Positions 35,530 through 44,455 of a stretch of DNA of 64,000 nt are shown here, piece by piece. The stretch is from positions 3,134,001 to 3,198,000 of the forward strand of contig NZ_CP133548.1 of the NCBI RefSeq assembly GCF_031198435.1, read 5' to 3'. This stretch comes from Pleionea litopenaei (GTDB lineage Bacteria > Pseudomonadota > Gammaproteobacteria > Enterobacterales > Kangiellaceae). Position 1 is the stretch's first letter; every line of letters starts with the position of its first letter. The position numbers and the translations under genes are program-made. The notes below the pieces were generated by a model. That model was not told where the DNA came from, ran no database searches, and saw only the letters and a program-made list of their open reading frames with translations.

Positions 35530-36729
35530 TTGGAAAATCTAACTCGAAATCATCATCTAGACTTTATCCGTGGCATTGCCGTATTGGGTATATTAATGAT
35601 GAATATCCAGGCATTCTCGATGCCTCTGACCGCCTATGGTAACCCGACCAGTTATGGCGAGTTTTCTGACACCAATGTGTTAGCGTATTTATTCACTCAC
35701 CTGCTTTTCGACCTTAAGTTTATGAGTATCTTTTCAACCTTGTTTGGCGTCGGTATAGCGATTTTTTGTGAGCGTGTTTCACAGCGAGAAGGCAGTGCTG
35801 GTCGCCGCCATTATCGACGCATGGGATGGTTGTTATTATTTGGACTCATCCATGCTTACTTCATTTGGTGGGGCGATATTCTAACGGCTTATGCGTTGGC
35901 CGGATGCCTTAGTTATTTAATGCTAAAGTCGACACAGAAAACCTTGTTAATCACTGCCGCGGGTTTGTTAGCGTTCTATTCGGCGTTTATGCTGTTGCAG
36001 GGATTAGTCATCCCTATTTTGCCAGAAGAGGAGGTTGCAAAAAGTATTCTACCCATGTGGCAGCCAACGGCAGAAGCTTTGGCTGAAGAATTAAATGCCT
36101 ATCAAGGAACTTGGTACGAGTCGTTTGTTTTTAGAGTCGAGCAGACGCTAACGTTACAACCCTATTTGATTTTTTATTTACCGAGAATCATCGCCTTAAA
36201 CTTAATTGGAATAGTGCTCTATCGCAGTGGCTTTTTTACGTTTGAGTGGCGAAAATCGACCTACCTGCTTTGGGCAATGGGTGGCATTGTCTGTGGTAGT
36301 TTGCTAACGGCGTTCGGTATTCAACAAAACTTTGCGCACAACTTTCATTGGTCATTTTCGATGGCTCATGGAATGCAGTTCAACTATTGGGGTAGCCTGT
36401 TCACCGCAATGGGATACTTGGCGTTATTCATGCTGATTTCTCAAACCTCTTCTGGGTTAGTCTCGCGTGGACTGCAAAGTGTTGGCCGTATGGCATTTAC
36501 TAATTATATTTTGCAGTCTTTGCTGGCAACGACACTATTTTATGGCTTTGGTTTCGGATATTTTGGCCAAGTGGAACGACCGGAGCTCATTATGATTACT
36601 TTGGGAATTTGGTTAGTGATCGTCATTTTTTCGGTCATTTGGTTGCGAACATTTACTCAAGGCCCGTTAGAGCTTCTTTGGCGAAAATTAACCTATGGTG
36701 TTAGCTCGAAGCCGATGAACATCACTTAA
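35530..36729 (+). CDS. DUF418 family inner-membrane protein
   Basis: 399 residues starting with a TTG at 35530 (AAGG upstream) to give MENLTRNHHLDFIRGIAVLGILMMN, the characteristic DUF418 N-terminus. About ten membrane helices are seen, with the C-terminal DUF418 signature SVGRMAFTNYILQSLLATTLFYGFGFGYFGQ and the final RTFTQGPLELLWRKLTYG. The fold resembles acyltransferase-3/heparan acetyltransferase-like membrane proteins, but no substrate is known. It ends one base before the rhodanese-methyltransferase gene, so the two are co-transcribed. Confidence 0.88.
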   Translation: MENLTRNHHLDFIRGIAVLGILMMNIQAFSMPLTAYGNPTSYGEFSDTNVLAYLFTHLLFDLKFMSIFSTLFGVGIAIFCERVSQREGSAGRRHYRRMGWLLLFGLIHAYFIWWGDILTAYALAGCLSYLMLKSTQKTLLITAAGLLAFYSAFMLLQGLVIPILPEEEVAKSILPMWQPTAEALAEELNAYQGTWYESFVFRVEQTLTLQPYLIFYLPRIIALNLIGIVLYRSGFFTFEWRKSTYLLWAMGGIVCGSLLTAFGIQQNFAHNFHWSFSMAHGMQFNYWGSLFTAMGYLALFMLISQTSSGLVSRGLQSVGRMAFTNYILQSLLATTLFYGFGFGYFGQVERPELIMITLGIWLVIVIFSVIWLRTFTQGPLELLWRKLTYGVSSKPMNIT

Positions 36730-36730
36730 T

Positions 36731-37615
36731 ATGAGCGATAGTTTAGAGGTATTGACTCAAATCATTCGACAAGGCGAGGCACTCGTAGACTGTCGAAGTC
36801 GGTCAGAATTTATTGAGCAACATTGCATGGGCAGCGTTAATATTCCTGCCTCAACGCTGTTTGATCGAATGCACGAGTTACCCGTAAAAAGTGCGACGAT
36901 TCATCTCATTCTAGATCAATCGTCACAAGCGAGTGCGCTGCAGTTTTTTAACGAACGACATTTTAAAATCGGTCATCAATTTGATTGGTGCGCGTTAACC
37001 TCGTTGTCACATTTTATGGCCTCTAGTTTGCTCGAAACGGGAGCTGAAAACACTAAGTTTTGGCGGCCAGCACCTTTTATAGAGCAGGCTATTCAAAACC
37101 TAACGACCGAATGCGATTCTCAAAAGCAGATTCTTGATGTTGCTTGCGGAAGCGGTCGCGATGCCATTTATCTAGCGATGCTCGGTCATCAAGTTTATGG
37201 TGTCGATTATTCTGCAACCGCGCTGGCGCGAGCGCAACGCACAGCGGAGCATTACGAGACACAAGCTCACTGGGCCCAGCTGGATTTAGAAAAGGAATTA
37301 GCCAGTACTGGTCACATTCAACTGCCTAATGACTTTCCGGCAGCATTCGATCTCGTTATTGTCTGTCGTTATTTACACCGACCATTGTTGCCACTGATAA
37401 AAGGTTGGTTGAAGCCTGGAGGAGTAGTGGCTTATCAAACCTTTTTGGTAGGCTGCGAAAAGATTTCATCACCGAGAAACCCGAACTTTCTATTGGAACC
37501 CGGTGAATTAGCAAGCGTATTCAGTGACTTTACGATTAAGAGGAATGCGGTTGAGTGGCTTGCTGATGGTCGGCCGATGTCAGCATTTGTTGCACAAAAG
37601 CCTTACAATGTATAA
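36731..37615 (+). CDS. Rhodanese-like / SAM methyltransferase fusion
   Basis: 294 residues. Residues 1-95 form a rhodanese-like domain (EALVDCRSRSEFIEQHCMGSVNIPA); where a catalytic Cys loop would be, the sequence reads ILDQSSQASA, so it is probably inactive as a sulfurtransferase. Residues 125-294 are a class I methyltransferase with SAM loop ILDVACGSGRDAIYLA and motif II YGVDYS, ending in LKPGGVVAYQTF, similar to TehB/UbiE-like enzymes. The substrate is unknown. It follows the DUF418 gene by one base. Its last codons run into a 17-bp tandem repeat. Confidence 0.85.
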   Translation: MSDSLEVLTQIIRQGEALVDCRSRSEFIEQHCMGSVNIPASTLFDRMHELPVKSATIHLILDQSSQASALQFFNERHFKIGHQFDWCALTSLSHFMASSLLETGAENTKFWRPAPFIEQAIQNLTTECDSQKQILDVACGSGRDAIYLAMLGHQVYGVDYSATALARAQRTAEHYETQAHWAQLDLEKELASTGHIQLPNDFPAAFDLVIVCRYLHRPLLPLIKGWLKPGGVVAYQTFLVGCEKISSPRNPNFLLEPGELASVFSDFTIKRNAVEWLADGRPMSAFVAQKPYNV

Positions 37616-37677
37616 CTTGTGGTGATGTATAACTCGTGATGATGTAAAACTTGTGGTGATGTAAAACTTGTGGTGAC
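37610..37677 (+). repeat. 17-bp tandem repeat, four copies, across a stop codon
   Basis: Units of GTATAACTTGTGGTGAT, four copies (with changes such as GTAAAACTTG), starting in the last two codons of the methyltransferase gene. The stop codon TAA lies in the first copy. Confidence 0.85.
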
Positions 37678-37811
37678 GAAGGGCCAGCATGATAGAGTTA
37701 CTTTGGTAAGTAACGGAGTCAATGTAATCATCTTTAATTAGCGGACTAAAACCAAAGTGCTAAGAAAAGTGGCAATTCAAAATCCAGATACTCAAAACAT
37801 TTAAATACACA

Positions 37812-39722
37812 ATGGGACTTAACACGATGAGCCTCCAGACTAAGTCAACGATCAAACAACGGTTTATTTTGACACCACTGCTATTGCTTCTGACCTCTAT
37901 TGGATTGCATGCAGCTGAGGATGACGCAGAAAAAAATTCGAAACCGGCAAAAGATATTCAAGAACTGTCCAGTCGTATAGAAACAATTTTGAAAGAAACA
38001 AATACACCGGGTGCAGCGATATCTATTGTAGATAAGCAAGGTGAAAGACTGGTTGCCGGTTTTGGCGATGCAAATGTCGAAGAAGAAAGAAAAGCATCAG
38101 CTGAAACCTTATTCCGAATTGGTTCAGTCTCGAAGATGTTTGTTGCATTAGCGGCTTTACAGTTACAAGAAAAAGGACTGCTTGATTTAAATGCGAAGGT
38201 TAGCGATCTCGTTCCGGACGTTGAGTTTACTAATCCTTGGGAAGAGACCGATCCTGTTCGCGTTGTTCACCTGTTAGAGCACACTGCTGGATGGGATGAC
38301 ATTCATTTAACGGAATTTGCCAATAACGACCCAAGCCCACTGACTTTGAAGCAAGGGTTGGCGTTTCATCCACACTCCCGGGTCTCAAGATGGCGACCAG
38401 GTGAACGTATGTCCTATTCTAATTCAGGGCCTCCAGTGGTTGCTTACATTATTGAAAGTATTACGGGAGAGTCGTTTGAAGATTATGTGCAAAAAAATCT
38501 ATTCGATGCTTTAGACATGAGCAGTGCAACCTATCGACAGCCACAAAATGAGTTTTTAACAGCAGCGCTGTACAGTGCAGGCAAACCAGTCGACTACTGG
38601 CACATATTGATGCGACCGTCAGGTGCCGTCAATGCTTCGGCGCGTGACATGGCAAAGTTGTTGAGTATGTTAATCCATCAGGGAGAGTTTAATGGCGAGC
38701 GTATTTTAAGCAAAGAGAGTCTTCGTCGGATGGAGCGACCAACCAGTTCCTTAGCCGTAAAAAGTGGCATGACGACGGGGTATGGTCTCGCTAATTATAC
38801 GTCGTTGTTTAAGAACTTTGTCTTTCATGGTCACAATGGTGGAGTAGAAGGTGGCATTGCTGAACTTGCCTATGAGAATACCATTGGCGTTGGCTATTCA
38901 ATCATTCTTAACAGCGACAAAGGTGAAACACTTAAGCAGATCAGTCAAGAAATTAAACGCTACATCACTTTCGGACATTCTGGACCAAAGCGACCAGAAA
39001 CGACGAGTCTCGATGCCGAAACCGTACAGCGTTATGACGGTTATTATTTGCCAGTCAATCCGCGACAACAAGTGGCTTATTTTATGGATCCGTTAACCGG
39101 CACCGTGCGGTTCCAAGTTAGTACCGATAAAATTATCGTGAATGAGAACAGTGAAAAAGCTTACTTTCCTATCAATAATAAATTATTGCGACAACAAGAG
39201 CACAGTCGAGCAAGTATGGCTTTACTGGAAGATGACAGTGGACCTGTGATTCAACAAGGGACTCGATATTTTCAAAAGATTGCCTATTGGAAAGTGCTTT
39301 TGCTGAAATCGTTTTTTTGGTTATTCCTAGCCCTTATCGTGGCACATCTCATCTGGTTTTGGATCTGGCTCGTTCGCCGGTTGATGAAGTCTATTGCAGC
39401 AGGGCCTGCCACACGGATCAGAATACCGCCGTTTATCGCGGCACTTTCGGTTGTACTTTTTATGATTTTTATTATCGTTGCAGAAGGCAGTGGCGTATTG
39501 CAAACCTTGGGTAATCCGACCATGACGGCATGGTTACTGTGCGGGTCCACCCTTTTATTCGCTTTAGCCAGTGTTGCATCGGTTATCGCGTGCATTCGCT
39601 ATTGGCAATATGACATTAATATCGTCACGCGTTACTTTTGTGCATTGTCCAGCTTCGTTTTTTTCGTCGCGACTGCGTACCTACTTTGGTTTGGCGTTAT
39701 CGGACTGCGCACGTTTGCGTAA
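37812..39722 (+). CDS. Membrane-anchored beta-lactamase-family serine hydrolase
   Basis: 636 residues. A signal peptide or anchor covers about 16-34. The penicillin-binding/beta-lactamase fold (about 50-390) has SVSK (Ser105, Lys108), YSN (about 202-204) and HNGGVEGG in place of KTG. After a domain at 395-490, the C-terminus has four membrane helices, a layout seen in class C-like serine hydrolases of unknown substrate (AmpH/EstB-type or D-aminopeptidase-type). Actual beta-lactam resistance cannot be read from this. The start could be the ATG at 37812 or 37827. It has no obvious operon partner. Confidence 0.88.
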   Translation: MGLNTMSLQTKSTIKQRFILTPLLLLLTSIGLHAAEDDAEKNSKPAKDIQELSSRIETILKETNTPGAAISIVDKQGERLVAGFGDANVEEERKASAETLFRIGSVSKMFVALAALQLQEKGLLDLNAKVSDLVPDVEFTNPWEETDPVRVVHLLEHTAGWDDIHLTEFANNDPSPLTLKQGLAFHPHSRVSRWRPGERMSYSNSGPPVVAYIIESITGESFEDYVQKNLFDALDMSSATYRQPQNEFLTAALYSAGKPVDYWHILMRPSGAVNASARDMAKLLSMLIHQGEFNGERILSKESLRRMERPTSSLAVKSGMTTGYGLANYTSLFKNFVFHGHNGGVEGGIAELAYENTIGVGYSIILNSDKGETLKQISQEIKRYITFGHSGPKRPETTSLDAETVQRYDGYYLPVNPRQQVAYFMDPLTGTVRFQVSTDKIIVNENSEKAYFPINNKLLRQQEHSRASMALLEDDSGPVIQQGTRYFQKIAYWKVLLLKSFFWLFLALIVAHLIWFWIWLVRRLMKSIAAGPATRIRIPPFIAALSVVLFMIFIIVAEGSGVLQTLGNPTMTAWLLCGSTLLFALASVASVIACIRYWQYDINIVTRYFCALSSFVFFVATAYLLWFGVIGLRTFA

Positions 39723-39757
39723 TGATCAATTGATGATAGAGAACGAGATGTAAACCG

Positions 39758-40423
39758 ATGGAGGTGTCGATACTTGAAGAGACTTTAGATTGGCTCGCTA
39801 TTAATAAGCCTATCGATTCTTCAATACATAGCGAACAAGGTGTTGGCCTAATCGCAGAGCTTAAGCATCGGCTTAATTTGGAGTTCTTAGCACCCGTACA
39901 TCGATTAGATAAAGTCACCTCGGGTGTCCTTCTTTTAGCGAAAAATAGTCAAGCTGCGGCACAATTGTCGCAGCAATTCGCCGATCGAGAGGTCAATAAA
40001 ATTTACATAGCTTTAACTGAAGGGAAGCCGAATAAAAAACAAGGGTGTATTAAGGGCGATATGGAGCCTGCGAGAAATGGTAACTGGATGTTGACCCGCA
40101 AGTGTTCAAATCCGGCGATTACGTATTTTTATAGTCTGGGCTATCAACATGGTGTGCGCCTTGCTTTGCTGAAGCCTGTGACGGGTAAAACACATCAACT
40201 GAGAGTGGCGATGAAAAGTAATGGCGCACCAATTTTAGGAGATACTCGCTATGGCAAAAAAGACAATGCCAGCGATCGCTGCTATTTGCATCACTATTGT
40301 TTGACGTTTAACGATCATGGCCAACGCCATCAGATTAAGGCTCCGTTTCTCAGTGGCCGTTATTTTTTAGAGACTGAACTACACACTCTAATTGAAGAGC
40401 AGCTTGAAAAGGTAGGGTGGTAA
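39758..40423 (+). CDS. RluA-family pseudouridine synthase-like protein
   Basis: 221 residues. The catalytic motif HRLDKVTSGVLLLAKN contains the nucleophile Asp, followed by NKIYIALTEGKP and KPVTGKTHQLRVAMKSNGAPILGDTRYG, standard for RluA/TruC-type enzymes. It has no S4 domain and is shorter than RluC/RluD, resembling the single-domain RluA-like group. It isomerises a uridine in rRNA or tRNA; which one is unclear. A 14-bp tandem repeat begins right at its stop. Confidence 0.9.
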   Translation: MEVSILEETLDWLAINKPIDSSIHSEQGVGLIAELKHRLNLEFLAPVHRLDKVTSGVLLLAKNSQAAAQLSQQFADREVNKIYIALTEGKPNKKQGCIKGDMEPARNGNWMLTRKCSNPAITYFYSLGYQHGVRLALLKPVTGKTHQLRVAMKSNGAPILGDTRYGKKDNASDRCYLHHYCLTFNDHGQRHQIKAPFLSGRYFLETELHTLIEEQLEKVGW

Positions 40424-40426
40424 CCT

Positions 40427-40524
40427 TTACAAGGAAATCGGTACAAGGAAATCGGTACAAGGAAATCGTTACAAGGACATCGTTAAAAGGTCTTCATTAA
40501 AAGATCATCGTTGAACGATAATGG
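40427..40524 (+). repeat. 14-bp tandem repeat decaying over seven copies
   Basis: Unit KTACAAGGAAATCG at 40427, 40441 and 40455 is nearly perfect; copies at 40469, 40483, 40497 and 40511 gradually diverge. It starts three bases past the stop of the pseudouridine synthase gene and ends 58 bases before the DsrE gene. Confidence 0.85.
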
Positions 40525-40581
40525 TTAAAAGCAGGGTAATCAAACTTCAGTCTGCGAATATTCAAACGTCGAGGAAATAAA

Positions 40582-41121
40582 ATGAAAAGTCATTGTTTAT
40601 ATTTAATCGTCACTCTTGTTATTGCCTGCGGTGTATCTGCGTCGGACAATAAATTTAACACCGGACCTTTGATTAAACAGTATGGACCGAACGCAACGGT
40701 TGAAACGACTTTTAAATTTCCCGAAACAACAGGGTTCAAAGTCGCTTTTGATCTCGCTGATGCAGGACCCGATGACGACGTTAATCGACGAATCAATTCT
40801 CTCGCGCGCTTTCTTAATATGCATGTTCAAGCGGGCGTCAATCCAGACAATATTGAATTAGCTTTGGTTGTGCATGGTAAGGCTTTGCATGACTTATTGA
40901 ATGACCAAGCGTCGAAAAATAAGCTTTCTCGTCGCAATCCAAACAAGCCTTTAATTGAGGAATTAATGAAGCATAATGTGTCGTTTATTGTATGCGGCCA
41001 ATCGTCGACTTATTACGACATTGCGAATGATGAGTTTCTACCGGGTGTGAAAGTTGCTTTATCTGCAATGACCGCTCATGCTCTATTGCAACAACAAGGC
41101 TATACCCTGAATCCATTTTAA
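40582..41121 (+). CDS. Secreted DsrE-like protein
   Basis: 179 residues with a signal peptide (MKSHCLYLIVTLVIACGVSA, about 1-20). The DsrE/F-like fold is shown by KVAFDLADAG, LARFLNMHVQAGV, ELALVVHGKAL and the final VSFIVCGQSSTYY...GVKVALSAMTAHALLQQQGY. One Cys sits in the usual active position (VCGQS). Periplasmic DsrE proteins may take part in sulfur transfer or redox chemistry. It has GAGGAAATAAA before the ATG and is followed by the kelch gene after 10 bases, so they form an operon. Confidence 0.85.
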   Translation: MKSHCLYLIVTLVIACGVSASDNKFNTGPLIKQYGPNATVETTFKFPETTGFKVAFDLADAGPDDDVNRRINSLARFLNMHVQAGVNPDNIELALVVHGKALHDLLNDQASKNKLSRRNPNKPLIEELMKHNVSFIVCGQSSTYYDIANDEFLPGVKVALSAMTAHALLQQQGYTLNPF

Positions 41122-41131
41122 GGAGGACGAA

Positions 41132-42127
41132 ATGCAGCGTCGAGAGTTTTTAACGTTAGTGTTAGGCAGTGCTGCGACGGGTTGTCTGGCATCATCGAAT
41201 TGGCGCACTGCAGTTCCGCTACCCTTGGCGACTCAAGAAATCTATCCGGTTTTGCATGATGACTTATTAGTGGTCGCCGGAGGATTATCTCGTTCGAATG
41301 CTGGTGAACTAGTTATGTCAGATAAGGTTTTCGGCTTCCCATTCTTGGCAACGCAAGCCAAACCGGTTGAATGGATAGAGTTACCCAATTTACCGCAGCC
41401 GAGCCATCATGTTATGTTGCAGAGTCTCAACCAACGCCTATTTGCGCTAAGCGGATTTTCTGCGAACAACAGCGGGCAATGGTCAGCCAGCACTCGCGTT
41501 TTAGAGTTGCGAGGAAACGCATGGACATCATTAGCATCGATGCCTTTTCCATTGTGCGAAACGGTTTCTGCCATCCATCAAGGTCGCATTCATTTAGCAA
41601 CGGGCCGACGTCCAACCGCCTTAAAAAATAGTCAGTGGAAAGATCATAACGACGTTGCTGAGCATTTAATCTTTGATGTTGCGAACAATGAATGGTCTGT
41701 TGGTACGGCAGCACCAACCGCGCGAAACAGTGCGGCGGCTGCAGTGGTCAATCATCATTGGCATATTATTGGTGGTCGTACGGTCGCTGGCGGCAATCTA
41801 GCAACGCATGAAGTGTATGACTTCGATTCGAAAAAATGGGACGTCCGAGCGCCATTACCTGACGCGCAAGGAGGTCTTGCCGCTGCCGCTGTGAATAACA
41901 ATCTGTATGTCTTTGGTGGTGAATATTTTACTCAAGGTGGCGGAGTCTATTCTGCCGTTTGGTGCTATGACACAACGACCGATCGTTGGGAAAAAGTGAG
42001 TGAGATGCCGGTGCCTCGACATGGATTAGGGGCCATCGCGGTCGAAGATGAGATTTATGTTATTGCCGGCGCCGCCAAAGCAGGAGCAAATCAAACGAGT
42101 AAGCGAGTCAGTATTTTTAAACCCTAA
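41132..42127 (+). CDS. Exported kelch-repeat protein with twin-arginine/lipoprotein signal
   Basis: 331 residues. The N-terminus MQRREFLTLVLGSAATGCLA has a twin-arginine-like RREFL motif and a possible lipobox ATGC. About five kelch repeats follow (HVMLQSLNQRLFALSG, AVNNNLYVFGGE, AVEDEIYVIAGAA), building a beta propeller. No catalytic residues of galactose oxidase are evident. It probably binds a partner or substrate in the periplasm with the DsrE protein encoded just before it. AGGAGGA precedes the start. Confidence 0.85.
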   Translation: MQRREFLTLVLGSAATGCLASSNWRTAVPLPLATQEIYPVLHDDLLVVAGGLSRSNAGELVMSDKVFGFPFLATQAKPVEWIELPNLPQPSHHVMLQSLNQRLFALSGFSANNSGQWSASTRVLELRGNAWTSLASMPFPLCETVSAIHQGRIHLATGRRPTALKNSQWKDHNDVAEHLIFDVANNEWSVGTAAPTARNSAAAAVVNHHWHIIGGRTVAGGNLATHEVYDFDSKKWDVRAPLPDAQGGLAAAAVNNNLYVFGGEYFTQGGGVYSAVWCYDTTTDRWEKVSEMPVPRHGLGAIAVEDEIYVIAGAAKAGANQTSKRVSIFKP

Positions 42128-42227
42128 AAATACTGAAAACATGGTTCTATTACCGTCATATGTCAACCAAGTTCGCCGAGTATCGTTAGCGAATACTAGA
42201 GATTCTGTAATCGATGGAGAATGTTAA

Positions 42228-42833
42228 ATGTTTCTGTTTAATACGGTCGATGGTCGGCAGTATTTTGATGTTACTCGACTTTCACAGTTATTATGTTTGC
42301 CCTACCGTTCGGCGAAAAAGTGCAGCATAGGATTAGCACTAGGTTCTTTCTTTGCGCTTATGGTTGGGTGTAAAGACACCACTAAAGAGGATTTTATGCC
42401 ATCTCAAAAAAGTGATTTTGTTAACCATACTTTTTCTGCTGCCTTGGCGTTTGAAGATAATTTTGGTCAAGTGGCGTCTAACTTTAATCAAGGTGAATCC
42501 TTTTATTTAATTTTTACTCTGACTAACCAATCGAGCAGCGATCAACAAATTGATTTTTCCAGTTCACAAAGACTTCGAGCGGTTGTTCAAAATGCGAATG
42601 AAGACATCGTGTATGATTTTGATAGCAGAGTTATGTACGCCCAAGTCTTGGGACGTGAATTACTCGCGCCAGGTGAACAACGCCGGTTTGTCGTATCTAT
42701 GTCAACCAACGATTTCTCGGTTGGCGAGTTTACGGTGACGGCCGCAATAGCATTGTCGGATTTGAGTAATGATGAGTTGCTAGATAATGAAATAACTCAG
42801 TTTGAAAGTAGAAACACCTTTTCAGTTCAGTAG
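42228..42833 (+). CDS. Putative lipoprotein with BsuPI-like proteinase-inhibitor domain
   Basis: 201 residues. The frame starts at an ATG at 42228 with GGAGAATG nearby, but the lipoprotein signal with its Cys is at about 35-48 (GLALGSFFALMVGC), so the true start may be later, or the N-terminus is long. The rest is a beta-sandwich with FTLTNQSSSDQQIDFSSSQRL, YDFDSRVMYAQVLG and ELLAPGEQRRF, the pattern of BsuPI intracellular proteinase inhibitors. It may protect envelope proteins from the many secreted proteases; that is a guess. It faces the M56 gene across a hairpin. Confidence 0.7.
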   Translation: MFLFNTVDGRQYFDVTRLSQLLCLPYRSAKKCSIGLALGSFFALMVGCKDTTKEDFMPSQKSDFVNHTFSAALAFEDNFGQVASNFNQGESFYLIFTLTNQSSSDQQIDFSSSQRLRAVVQNANEDIVYDFDSRVMYAQVLGRELLAPGEQRRFVVSMSTNDFSVGEFTVTAAIALSDLSNDELLDNEITQFESRNTFSVQ

Positions 42834-42838
42834 TGTTT

Positions 42839-42868
42839 GAGCATGGTAAGTCAAAGCTTACCATGCTC
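42839..42868. terminator. 12-bp hairpin between convergent genes
   Basis: GAGCATGGTAAG, loop TCAAAG, CTTACCATGCTC. The perfect stem serves both convergent genes, but the T run is weak on both strands. Confidence 0.65.
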
Positions 42869-42876
42869 GATTATTG

Positions 42877-44004
42877 CTAAGGTTGTAATTTAAACTCTAA
42901 CGTGTACTGCGCACCTTTCTTACCTTCTGGTTTAAATCGCCATTGTGTGAATGCCTTGGTCGCCTCTGCTTCAAAAGTGTTTGTCGGTTGCGCTTCAATT
43001 ATTTCGATATTCTGCGGGGCGCCCGAGGCATCGATATCGAATTTAAATTTTACATAGCCTTCGACACCTTCCATTGCGGCCTGCCTCGGATAGAGTGGGT
43101 TAACGATCGAAGAAACGGTTGTCTCGCTTTCCACTTGAGACATTGCACTGATTGAGAGTGCAAATATTACTGACCCTAATAAGCTTAATAGTGGAAGTCC
43201 TTTGCTTTGTTTCATCATTTTGATGTTCATTATTCGCTCCTTGGTTAGCGAGGGTTGCGCACAATGTGCAGTGAGTAAATCCGGTTTTCCTGTTGCAGAG
43301 ATTAAGAGAAGTTGCGCATAATTTGAGTATGCTCTTCGTGGTAACTTTGCACAAACTCGCTCGTCACAGGCAAGCTCTTGATCGCGACGAAATGTTTTAA
43401 AAGCAAACCAAATTAATGGATTAAACCAGCCTATGCAAAGGAGTAAAAAAGCAAAGCAATTGCTCCATGGGTCTCTTGACTTCCAATGTGTTAATTCATG
43501 CAAAATAATGATTCTTTGCTGTTCTACGCTATAAATAGTTTCAAAGTGCTTAGGTAGCCAAATGGTTGGAGAAAGCCAACCAAAAATAGCAGGACTGTTA
43601 TTTGAACTCTGCTCTCTGACTTGAACGTTTTTTTCGTTCACGTTGATTAACACCATTGTCGGCTGACGATAGAGTGAAAACAATTGAACTAATTGAAAAC
43701 CGACAAGGCTTATCATCGGAATCACAATAAACCAACTTAGTATTGGAAAACTCTCCGTGCTTATTACAGCAAAGTCTAAACTTGGTTTTAGCACCATTGA
43801 ATGAAAAGGCGTGGTTGTGTAGCTGGTCGCTCCGTTAGGCCAAATGGAGTAAAAAAATAAAATCAGTGGTATAGCACTCCATAAGCAATATAAAGAGACA
43901 CTGCTTAATCGTAGGCGAAGTGCGTATCGAAAGAGTAAAAGTCCTATGATACTTACACTAATTAATAGATTAATTTGAATGATTAGTAAATAAAGTTCGC
44001 TCAT
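42877..44004 (-). CDS. M56 (BlaR1/MecR1-like) metalloprotease with TonB-like C-terminus
   Basis: 375 residues. Four membrane helices include about 7-27 and 37-56. The cytoplasmic M56 metalloprotease has HELTHW (about residue 170) and ACDERV. A helix near 270-290 is followed by a TonB-like C-terminal domain (PLYPRQAAMEGVEGYVKFKFDIDASGAPQ...AFTQWRFKPEG), where BlaR1 would have a penicillin-binding sensor. It probably cleaves the BlaI-like repressor in response to an envelope signal. It overlaps the repressor gene by four bases. Confidence 0.9.
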   Translation of the reverse strand: MSELYLLIIQINLLISVSIIGLLLFRYALRLRLSSVSLYCLWSAIPLILFFYSIWPNGATSYTTTPFHSMVLKPSLDFAVISTESFPILSWFIVIPMISLVGFQLVQLFSLYRQPTMVLINVNEKNVQVREQSSNNSPAIFGWLSPTIWLPKHFETIYSVEQQRIIILHELTHWKSRDPWSNCFAFLLLCIGWFNPLIWFAFKTFRRDQELACDERVCAKLPRRAYSNYAQLLLISATGKPDLLTAHCAQPSLTKERIMNIKMMKQSKGLPLLSLLGSVIFALSISAMSQVESETTVSSIVNPLYPRQAAMEGVEGYVKFKFDIDASGAPQNIEIIEAQPTNTFEAEATKAFTQWRFKPEGKKGAQYTLEFKLQP

Positions 44005-44363
44005 GGCTTCATATCCTTAATAATTTTCTCAAGTTCAGCTATTTCCTTGTCTGAAAGCTTTTCATGATCGGCAAAGTGAGAAACTAAGGTTGAGAGTTTT
44101 CCATTGAATAGTCGGCTGAGTATTTGTTTTGATGTGGTTGACTGAATTTCTTGGCGTGTAATGGTTGGAAAATATAAGTAATGCCGTCCCTCTTTTTGAA
44201 AGTCTAACGCGCCTTTTTTTAGTAAGCGATTGATTAAGGTTTTTGCTGTTTTGTCGGTCCAGTCGAGAGCTGTAGGTAAGCGTTCAACGATTTGATTAGC
44301 ATTGAGTGGCGATTGGGACCAAAGAATGTCCATAATGTAAAGCTCAGAGTCGCTGATCGTCAT
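44001..44363 (-). CDS. BlaI/MecI/CopY-family repressor
   Basis: 120 residues with a winged helix (SELYIMDILWSQSPLNANQIVERL...WTDKTAKTLINRLLKKGAL) and a C-terminal dimerisation segment. The family represses beta-lactamase or copper genes until cleaved by an M56 sensor, here encoded by the next gene with an ATGA overlap. Two BlaI-type boxes lie upstream at 44382 and 44406, so the operon is autoregulated. No target gene for a beta-lactam response is next to it. Confidence 0.93.
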   Translation of the reverse strand: MTISDSELYIMDILWSQSPLNANQIVERLPTALDWTDKTAKTLINRLLKKGALDFQKEGRHYLYFPTITRQEIQSTTSKQILSRLFNGKLSTLVSHFADHEKLSDKEIAELEKIIKDMKP

Positions 44364-44381
44364 ATTGATTTAATCCTTGCG

Positions 44382-44419
44382 ATTACATGTGTAATATTAA
44401 TTATGATTACAGATGTAAT
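44382..44419 (-). promoter_or_regulatory. Two BlaI-type operators
   Basis: ATTACATGTGTAAT (44382-44395) and ATTACAGATGTAAT (44406-44419), each with the TACA...TGTA core of BlaI/MecI sites, 24 bp apart, just upstream of the repressor start. Confidence 0.85.
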
Positions 44420-44455
44420 ACTATAAGGCAAGAAAAAGTTACTTTTTTATTTGAT

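Noticed and set aside
40427-40524. 14-bp repeats as an integron attC or CRISPR
   Set aside because: No spacers, no attC-type fold and no integron integrase nearby.
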